A stretch of 7,815 nt of DNA from Desulfuromonadales bacterium (GTDB lineage: Bacteria > Desulfobacterota > Desulfuromonadia > Desulfuromonadales > UBA2294), in assembly GCA_030591795.1 (NCBI GenBank), contig JAUVAJ010000065.1, positions 1-7,815 on the forward strand, read 5' to 3'. A model generated the notes under the pieces. That model searched no databases. It was not told where the DNA came from and was given only the letters and a program-made list of their open reading frames with translations. A program made the position numbers and the translations under genes. Of this stretch, positions 1 to 4,973 are shown one piece after another (the stretch's first letter is position 1; every line of letters starts with the position of its first letter).

Positions 1-840
1 TCCGGTTGCGGCAAGTCAACCACCGGCAAACTGATTCTGCGCCTGCTTGAGGCTGACTCCGGAGAAATTCTCTACCGGGATACCGACCTGCTGCAGTTAA
101 GTAATAAACAGATGCGGCCGTTGCGCCGGGAGATGCAGATGATCTTCCAGGATCCCTTCTCTTCGCTCAACCCGAGATTGCGCATCGGCGACACCCTGGC
201 CGAGCCACTAAAAATCCACACAAAACTTTCTGCAACCGAAATACAAACTGAATTATCAGCACTACTCAAAGTAGTTGGCCTCGCCGAGGAGCACCTGGAG
301 CGCTACCCGCACGAATTTTCCGGTGGGCAGCGACAACGGATTGGCATCGCCCGCGCCCTGGCGGTCAAACCGAGCCTGATCATCGCTGACGAACCGGTTT
401 CGGCGCTCGATGTGTCGATTCAGGCCCAGATCATCAACCTGATGCAGGACATCCAGCAGGAATTCGGCCTGACCTATCTGTTCATCGCCCACGACCTGGC
501 CGTGGTCCAGCATATCTGTGATCGGGTAGCGGTCATGTACCTCGGCCGGATCGTCGAAACAGGCCCGGCAGAAAATATTTATCGGCGCCCATTGCACCCT
601 TATACCGAGGCGCTGCTCAATGCCGTTCCGGTGCCGGTTCCGGGCCGACCGCCGCGGGTTCTGTTGCAGGGTGAAGTTCCCTCGCCGATTAACCCGCCAT
701 CCGGTTGCCCATTCCACCCGCGCTGTGCTTACGTCAAACCAATATGCCAAACCGACCTGCCGGAGCTTACAGAACAGACTGCAGGACACACGGTCGCCTG
801 TCATTTAGCCAGAGAGCTCGACTTGACGAGTACCATGTAA
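1..840 (+). CDS. Oligopeptide/dipeptide ABC transporter ATP-binding protein, OppF/DppF type (5' partial)
   Basis: This is the cytoplasmic ATPase subunit of a peptide-family (Opp/Dpp/nickel) ABC importer; it hydrolyses ATP to drive uptake of a substrate delivered by a periplasmic binding protein. The window opens inside Walker A (SGCGKST, visible residues 1-7), so about 45-50 N-terminal residues are missing and 279 are visible. Further motifs are the Q-loop (FQDP, Gln50), signature SGGQRQR (107-113), Walker B ending in Asp130-Glu131 (IIADEP) and H-loop His164 (IAHD). After the ATPase core comes the C-terminal extension typical of this family (HPYTEALL, then GCPFHPRC). It carries four cysteines spaced CX5CX6CX17C (codons at 706, 724, 745 and 799). 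The missing permease, binding-protein and partner ATPase genes probably lie to the left. OppF/DppF fits better than OppD/DppD because it appears to be the last gene of its unit, but the two are similar and the substrate cannot be told from this part. Confidence 0.93.
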   Translation, partial: SGCGKSTTGKLILRLLEADSGEILYRDTDLLQLSNKQMRPLRREMQMIFQDPFSSLNPRLRIGDTLAEPLKIHTKLSATEIQTELSALLKVVGLAEEHLERYPHEFSGGQRQRIGIARALAVKPSLIIADEPVSALDVSIQAQIINLMQDIQQEFGLTYLFIAHDLAVVQHICDRVAVMYLGRIVETGPAENIYRRPLHPYTEALLNAVPVPVPGRPPRVLLQGEVPSPINPPSGCPFHPRCAYVKPICQTDLPELTEQTAGHTVACHLARELDLTSTM

Positions 841-867
841 ACCTTAAACTAACTCATCTTGCTTGTT

Positions 868-950
868 ATTTGCCACGCCGGTTGCGTTGCGATTTCAGTT
901 GTATAGCTATGGCTATGCAACTGAAACCACGCCTTACCGGCACGCCAAAT
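868..950. repeat. Long imperfect inverted repeat (83 bp) in the gap before ptsP
   Basis: There are two nested pairs of arms around one centre. The inner arms, 893-907 and 912-926, match at 14 of 15 positions (the exception can form a G-U pair) with a 4-nt loop. The outer arms, 868-882 and 936-950, match at 12 of 15, separated from the inner arms by unpaired stretches of 10 and 9 nt. No T-run follows on either strand, so it is not a standard intrinsic terminator. It begins 27 bp after the oppF-type stop codon, where it could block 3' exonucleases or help end that transcript. The size and shape also resemble REP-type or small palindromic mobile elements. The dyad is seen directly; any role is inference. 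Confidence 0.6.
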
Positions 951-954
951 CCCA

Positions 955-968
955 GCGCAATTTTGCGC
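955..968. repeat. 14-bp GC-flanked palindrome
   Basis: Arms GCGCAA (955-960) and TTGCGC (963-968) are perfect complements around TT. It lies 4 bp beyond the larger dyad and about 75 bp upstream of the candidate ptsP -10 element. It could be a small hairpin or a protein-binding site, and chance is also possible at this size. Confidence 0.35.
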
Positions 969-1019
969 CACTTTAAGATGCACAAGGTACTAGACGCTAA
1001 CGAAAAACGCCACTCGCCC

Positions 1020-1048
1020 TTCCCTCGGCTATTGCAAAATGCTATAAT
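1020..1048 (+). promoter_or_regulatory. Extended -10 sigma-70-like promoter for ptsP
   Basis: A perfect TATAAT lies at 1043-1048 and is preceded by TG one base upstream (1040-1041), the extended -10 arrangement. The best -35 at a 17-bp spacing is TTCCCT (1020-1025), matching the consensus at only 3 of 6 positions; an extended -10 can offset a weak -35. Transcription would start near 1055, giving a leader of about 60 nt before the ptsP ATG. ptsP therefore probably has its own promoter and does not depend on the transporter unit. Confidence 0.6.
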
Positions 1049-1104
1049 AATCAGGTTTTACGGTCGCATTCGATAACGTCTGTGCCATTATCTACATTGT
1101 TTCC

Positions 1105-1117
1105 GGGGGGATTCATG
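1105..1117 (+). promoter_or_regulatory. Ribosome binding site deciding the ptsP start
   Basis: A run of six G (1105-1110) followed by ATTC precedes the ATG at 1115. This purine-rich block can pair with the anti-Shine-Dalgarno through its GG core, though it is not AGGAGG. It supports the ATG at 1115 over the in-frame GTG at 1082, which has no purine-rich block in front of it. Confidence 0.55.
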
Positions 1118-3448
1118 CCGCAACGCGCAAAATTCGGGGTCACCACCCTGGAAGATATCAGCACTCTCATTCTTCAGTCACACGATCTTGACGAAACCCT
1201 GCGTAATATTGTCACCCTGATCCGACGACGCATGCGGACTGAAGTCTGTTCCATCTACCTGCTTGACGATAACGAGACCCTGTTCCTGAGCGCCAGTAAA
1301 GGTCTGGCCAAGCGTTCGGTCGGACGGGTCAGCATGAAAATCGGCGAAGGTCTGACCGGCATGGTTGCCGAAGAGGGTCGAGCCATAACCATTCAGGATC
1401 CGGAAAACCACCCCCGTTATCGCTATTTTAAAGAGACCGGCGAAGAAAAGTACCACTCCTTTCTCGGTATCCCACTGTTTGAACGGAGACAACCACTCGG
1501 TGTAATTGTCCTGCAGACCAAAGAGACGCGTGAATTCAGTGCGGATGAGATCAGCACACTGACCGCAATCGGTGTACAGATATCCTCAGTCGTCGTCAAC
1601 GCCCGCCTGCTTGATCGAATTAACCAGCACGAAGCAGAAGCTGATCGGGTAGCCAGAGAAATGCGCGAGGCCCGCCGGGCACAGCCTGACAAGCTGGTGA
1701 ACGGTCAGGACGCCAGCAGTCTTGCCATGCGTGGCCACATCGCCTATCCCGGTGTGGCCTCTGGTATGGCCAACATTCTCGAAGAACGCCTCGGCTTCGC
1801 CGACATCCTCGATGAAGAGAATATCGACCCGGTTGAAGAGAGTAAGCGGCTCGATGACGCCCTGGAAGAGACGCGGATCCAGACACTGTTCCTGGAAAAG
1901 CAGATGGCCGAACGGCTGTCGGAGCAAGAGGCGTCTATCTTCCATACGCATCTGATGATCCTTGAAGATCGCGGTTTTATCGACCGCCTGTACGAAGGGA
2001 TCCAGCAAGGGCACAGTGCGCCATATATGCTCGAAAAAGTGGTCAGCGGGTATATCGAAGCCTTTGAACGGATGGACGACCCGTACCTGCGTGAACGCGC
2101 CGCCGATATGGAAGATATTGGCCGCCGACTCCTGGCTAATCTGGTCGGTAAGAAAGATCACGGGCTACACCTGAAACATTCTGGCATCCTGGTCGCCAGA
2201 CAGATTCTGCCGTCGGACATGGCAGCGCTCGACCATACGCAGATAACCGGTATCGTCACCGAATCAGGCGAACAGAATTCCCACGCCGTAATAATGGCTA
2301 AATCCCTTGGCATCCCGGCACTAGTCGGCGTCAAGGGTGCCCTGAAGAATATTGCTCCGGACGACACCCTGATTCTCGACGCCAACTCCGGCACCTTATA
2401 CGTCAATCCGGGTGCGACCATCCTGGAAGAATACACTCGCCTGCAGGAAGATCAGAGCCGCGAACGCAGCCGACTCGAAGAATACCGTGATCTGCCGGCC
2501 CTGACCGCAGACGGGCATGAAATCACGCTGCGCGCCAACGTCGGGCTGGTCAGCGATGTGCCGATAGCCCTGCGCAATGGCGCCAAAGGGGTCGGCCTCT
2601 ACCGTACCGAGTTCCCGTACATGGCTCGCGGCAGTTTCCCGGATCGTAACGATCAATACCAGCTCTACCGCAAGGTAATTGAAGGCTTTGATCAGCAACC
2701 GGTCACTATCCGCACTCTCGATATCGGTGGTGACAAGGAGCTCCCTTACTTCAACCATCCCTACGAAGATAACCCGTTCATGGGCTGGCGCTCGGTGCGC
2801 GTCTCGCTCGACAATCGCGATATCTTCCGTACCCAGATCGAAGCCATATTGATGGCCAGCATCCACGGCCCGGTCAAGCTATTGTTTCCGATGATATCAA
2901 GCCTGGATGAATTGCATGAATGCAAGGAAGTGGTCAGAGAGGCTCAGGTTAACCTTGAGCGTGAAAACATCCCCTATGCTGAGGAGATCCCACTCGGCAT
3001 CATGATCGAGGTGCCGGCTGCAGTTCTGCTGATTAACCGCTTTGCGCTGGAGGTCGATTTTTTTGCCCTCGGCACTAATGACCTGATTCAGTATCTGCTG
3101 GCAGCCGACCGCAACAACCCGCTGGTCAGCAAGTATTACGACCCTCTCCATCCAGCCGTACTGCGGGTGTTGAACGACGTCAACTCCACCGCCGCCAGCC
3201 TCGGCAAAGGGGTCTGTGTCTGTGGTGAAATGTCGTCTGACCCGCTCAACCTGATTCCGATGATAGGCATGGGGATCAGTGAATTCTCGACGCCGGCCCC
3301 GTTTATCCCGCGCACCAAAGCCTTCCTGAAAAAACTGCCGATGGAAACTGCAAGGCGGGCGGCATGGGAGGTGCTGGAGATGGATTCTGCCGTAGAAATC
3401 CGCCAGTATCTCAAGGATCTTGTGGCTCAGATCAACAACCAATCCTGA
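1115..3448 (+). CDS. ptsP: Phosphoenolpyruvate-protein phosphotransferase PtsP (enzyme I-Ntr)
   Basis: PtsP autophosphorylates from phosphoenolpyruvate and passes the phosphate to NPr and then EIIA-Ntr, a cytoplasmic regulatory relay tied to nitrogen and potassium status and not to sugar transport. From the ATG at 1115 it has 777 residues. A GAF sensor domain covers about 10-165. A charged, probably coiled linker covers about 168-195. The enzyme I N-terminal region begins near 208 (HIAYPGVASG). The phosphohistidine domain has His390 (NSHAVIMA), and the PEP-binding barrel follows. Arg497 (GLYRTEF), Arg533 (IRTLDIGGDK), Glu632, Asp656 (GTNDLIQY) and Cys703 (CVCGEM) all lie exactly 201 residues beyond E. 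coli enzyme I Arg296, Arg332, Glu431, Asp455 and Cys502, as His390 does from His189. The catalytic set is thus complete. One oddity is that the usual GGxTSH before the histidine reads GEQNSH. An in-frame GTG at 1082 would add 11 residues but has a poorer start context. No NPr or EIIA gene is in the window. Confidence 0.96.
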   Translation: MPQRAKFGVTTLEDISTLILQSHDLDETLRNIVTLIRRRMRTEVCSIYLLDDNETLFLSASKGLAKRSVGRVSMKIGEGLTGMVAEEGRAITIQDPENHPRYRYFKETGEEKYHSFLGIPLFERRQPLGVIVLQTKETREFSADEISTLTAIGVQISSVVVNARLLDRINQHEAEADRVAREMREARRAQPDKLVNGQDASSLAMRGHIAYPGVASGMANILEERLGFADILDEENIDPVEESKRLDDALEETRIQTLFLEKQMAERLSEQEASIFHTHLMILEDRGFIDRLYEGIQQGHSAPYMLEKVVSGYIEAFERMDDPYLRERAADMEDIGRRLLANLVGKKDHGLHLKHSGILVARQILPSDMAALDHTQITGIVTESGEQNSHAVIMAKSLGIPALVGVKGALKNIAPDDTLILDANSGTLYVNPGATILEEYTRLQEDQSRERSRLEEYRDLPALTADGHEITLRANVGLVSDVPIALRNGAKGVGLYRTEFPYMARGSFPDRNDQYQLYRKVIEGFDQQPVTIRTLDIGGDKELPYFNHPYEDNPFMGWRSVRVSLDNRDIFRTQIEAILMASIHGPVKLLFPMISSLDELHECKEVVREAQVNLERENIPYAEEIPLGIMIEVPAAVLLINRFALEVDFFALGTNDLIQYLLAADRNNPLVSKYYDPLHPAVLRVLNDVNSTAASLGKGVCVCGEMSSDPLNLIPMIGMGISEFSTPAPFIPRTKAFLKKLPMETARRAAWEVLEMDSAVEIRQYLKDLVAQINNQS

Positions 3449-3450
3449 AC

Positions 3451-3472
3451 ATTTCTGTGTTACGGAAATTTT
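3451..3472 (+). terminator. Weak intrinsic terminator after ptsP
   Basis: A 7-bp stem (3451-3457 with 3463-3469, including one G-U pair) and a 5-nt loop begin 2 bp after the ptsP stop codon. The last stem base runs into TTT (3470-3472). The stem is AT-rich and the T-run short, so termination may be inefficient. It occupies most of the 33-bp gap to the convergent gene. Confidence 0.4.
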
Positions 3473-3481
3473 ACAATCGAG

Positions 3482-4053
3482 TTACACAAACAGCTCGTCA
3501 ACGATACGGTCTGCCTCGGCCAGCAGGTCAGGACGTTTGAGCGCGTCGCCCTCGAAGTAGACGTCGACTGCTCTGAGAGTCAAGGCGGGAAAGAAACCAA
3601 ACCACCGCATAATCGGCAGATAGCGTGGCAGGATATCAGTAAACATCTCAAGGTCGCGGTGACCTTGAGTAAGGATAAAAACTAATTTCTTGTTTTCAGG
3701 AAAGCGGCTCTTTTTTGGCTTGCCAATGTAGCCGGGAACCAGAAAGGAGAAGAGTCGATCTATAAAACCCTTCAACTGGGCGCTGACGTCGGTGCAGTAA
3801 ACCGGTGAGGCCATAACCACAACATCGGCCGCATAGACGTCAGCAAGCACCGGCGCAAGGTCATCGGTAAGGACACAGGTCCACTCCCCTGCTTGCAGGC
3901 ATAACAGGCCTGACAGCCTTGGAAATCGAGAGAGTTAAGCTCATAACGACGAATCCCGGCACCGCGCTGTTCGGCGGCATCCAGGATTCTGTTAGCAAGG
4001 GCAGAACTGTTTCCGTTTAGACGGGGACTCCCGTAGATTGCGACAATATTCAT
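3482..4053 (-). pseudogene. Flavodoxin-fold NAD(P)H-dependent reductase / iron-sulfur flavoprotein-like gene, frameshifted
   Basis: Two overlapping minus-strand frames make up one protein. The first (from the ATG at 4053) gives a beta strand and FMN phosphate loop (GSPRLNGNS, residues 8-16), then cysteines 47, 50 and 53 (CQACYACK). The second carries on with CVLTDDL, the family-typical ASPVY segment and QLKGFIDRL, ending at 3482. The frames join near 3880-3890. Adding one G to the GGGG run at 3886-3889 restores a continuous 190-residue product reading KQGEWTC across the join, with the fourth cysteine at 60. The resulting CX2CX2CX6C resembles the compact 4Fe-4S motif of iron-sulfur flavoproteins (CX2CX2CX4-7C). 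Such proteins bind FMN and transfer electrons; the substrate here is unknown. The rest of the coding sequence is intact, so the break is either recent or a homopolymer sequencing error. The start lies 8 bp after the regulator stop with no strong Shine-Dalgarno, suggesting co-transcription and coupled translation. Confidence 0.82.
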
Positions 4054-4061
4054 TCAAAACA

Positions 4062-4793
4062 TCAATCAGTCTGGGTTGATTCTTCCCGGATGACCAGCAG
4101 GTAACCGTAATCATCCCCTTCTTCCGTAGTCAACGGCGCAGCCGTAAAACTGAGGAGGCTACCGTCTTCCTGCTCAGCGCGGTAGATCTCACCCTCAAAA
4201 CGCGACTTGATGATATCACTGAATTTTTTCAACGAACCCGACGTCGATGACTCGCTGATCTCGTCGAGGCTCTTGCCGACAACATTGTCATCACAATCGA
4301 ACAGACGTCTGGCGGCGGCATTCATTTCCGCTACACACATGTTCTGATCGGTAATAATAATCCCCTCCAGTGCGCAACGAAACAACCCCTCCAAACGCAG
4401 ACGCAACGTCTCTTTCTCTTCGAGCAGACGCTTATGTTCCAACGCAGCCATGGCAACACGCAATAGATTAGTTTGATGCACCGGCTTCGGGATGTAATCG
4501 AAAGCACCGTAGCGCACTGCTTCTGCAGCAGTTTCGACATCCGGAGCACCGGTAATCATTACGACCAGACACTTCAGGCTTTTTTCCTTAACCTCCCGAA
4601 GAATATCCAGTCCACTTTCACTACCGAGCAGGATGTCGAGAAAAACCAGATCAAACTCCCGGGTAGCCAGCATCTCCTTACCTTCTTGCAAGTTGCTAAC
4701 TGTCTGTACCTGATAACCTTCTTCACTGAGAAAATTATCAAAGGTATAGCGAATGTTCTCTTCATCATCGATGACAAGGATTCTCGACTTCAT
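4062..4793 (-). CDS. Response regulator with receiver and PAS domains
   Basis: This is a cytoplasmic two-component protein of 243 residues. The receiver domain (about 3-120) has the acidic pair Asp9-Asp10, phosphoacceptor Asp53 (FLDILLG), Thr81 (MITGAP) and Lys103 (YIPKPV), so it should accept phosphate from a histidine kinase. A helical linker (about 118-140, ALEHKRLLEEKETLRLRLE) leads to a PAS domain (about 140-238, beginning LFRCALEGIIITD) that could sense a ligand or mediate dimerisation. No DNA-binding, kinase, diguanylate cyclase or phosphatase domain follows; the protein ends shortly after the PAS domain. It may act by protein contact, or its partner kinase may be elsewhere. The ATG at 4793 is chosen because GGAGG sits 5 nt upstream; a GTG at 4805 would add four residues but lacks such a site. 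It is the first gene of a likely two-gene unit with the flavoprotein gene. Confidence 0.9.
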   Translation of the reverse strand: MKSRILVIDDEENIRYTFDNFLSEEGYQVQTVSNLQEGKEMLATREFDLVFLDILLGSESGLDILREVKEKSLKCLVVMITGAPDVETAAEAVRYGAFDYIPKPVHQTNLLRVAMAALEHKRLLEEKETLRLRLEGLFRCALEGIIITDQNMCVAEMNAAARRLFDCDDNVVGKSLDEISESSTSGSLKKFSDIIKSRFEGEIYRAEQEDGSLLSFTAAPLTTEEGDDYGYLLVIREESTQTD

Positions 4794-4803
4794 AAGGTCC
4801 TCC
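4791..4803 (-). promoter_or_regulatory. Shine-Dalgarno deciding the response regulator start
   Basis: On the minus strand GGAGG (4803-4799) is followed by five bases and then ATG (4793-4791), near-ideal spacing. The alternative GTG at 4805 overlaps this site, so it is probably not the start. Confidence 0.75.
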
Positions 4804-4878
4804 ACCTAGGGTCATTGCAACTGCCTGCCTTTACCAGTCAGCTGGATTACAACTAGCAATCAGTATAAAAGTTACTTA

Positions 4879-4907
4879 AAAATAACAGAGTTATCTGGCG
4901 TTGACAA
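4879..4907 (-). promoter_or_regulatory. Sigma-70-like promoter for the regulator-flavoprotein unit
   Basis: Reading the minus strand, TTGTCA (4907-4902, 5 of 6 to consensus) is separated by exactly 17 bp from TATTTT (4884-4879, 4 of 6), which has a TG one base upstream as in extended -10 promoters. It lies just past the valS terminator and gives a leader of roughly 80 nt. A second -10-like TATACT follows about 10 bp downstream but has a poor -35. Confidence 0.55.
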
Positions 4908-4934
4908 CTTTCAAAATTAATGACTTGCCCAGAC

Positions 4935-4960
4935 AAAAAAGCCGAGGCGATTGCCCCGGC
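4935..4960 (-). terminator. Rho-independent terminator of valS
   Basis: On the minus strand a 7-bp GC-rich stem (4960-4954 with 4947-4941, one G-U pair) with a 6-nt loop is followed at once by six T (4940-4935). It starts 13 bp after the valS stop codon. This is a strong, standard intrinsic terminator and separates valS from the regulator unit downstream. Confidence 0.9.
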
Positions 4961-4973
4961 GGTTAAATTACTT

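Noticed and set aside
262..804. 180-codon minus-strand frame opposite the transporter ATPase
   Set aside because: It is antisense to intact ABC motifs, with no domain or start context of its own.
705..1076. 123-codon plus-strand frame running from the transporter gene into the gap
   Set aside because: It begins inside another gene, runs through the inverted repeat and promoter, and its product resembles no known protein.
1082..1114. In-frame GTG start of ptsP at 1082
   Set aside because: It lacks a purine-rich site upstream, whereas the ATG at 1115 follows a G-rich block at suitable spacing and the GAF domain starts soon after.
1586..2161. Minus-strand open frames opposite ptsP (also 2396-2866 and 2897-3442)
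   Set aside because: They lie entirely within conserved ptsP coding sequence and show no family motif; they are shadows of the real frame.
3875..3891. Programmed -1 ribosomal frameshift in the flavoprotein gene
   Set aside because: A -1 shift would give the right product, but there is no canonical slippery heptamer and no clear downstream pseudoknot; a missing G in the homopolymer is simpler.
4815..4828. Sigma-54-like site upstream of the response regulator
   Set aside because: On the minus strand GGCAGGCAGTTGCA resembles a -24/-12 element, but GG and GC are separated by 9 bases where 10 are required.
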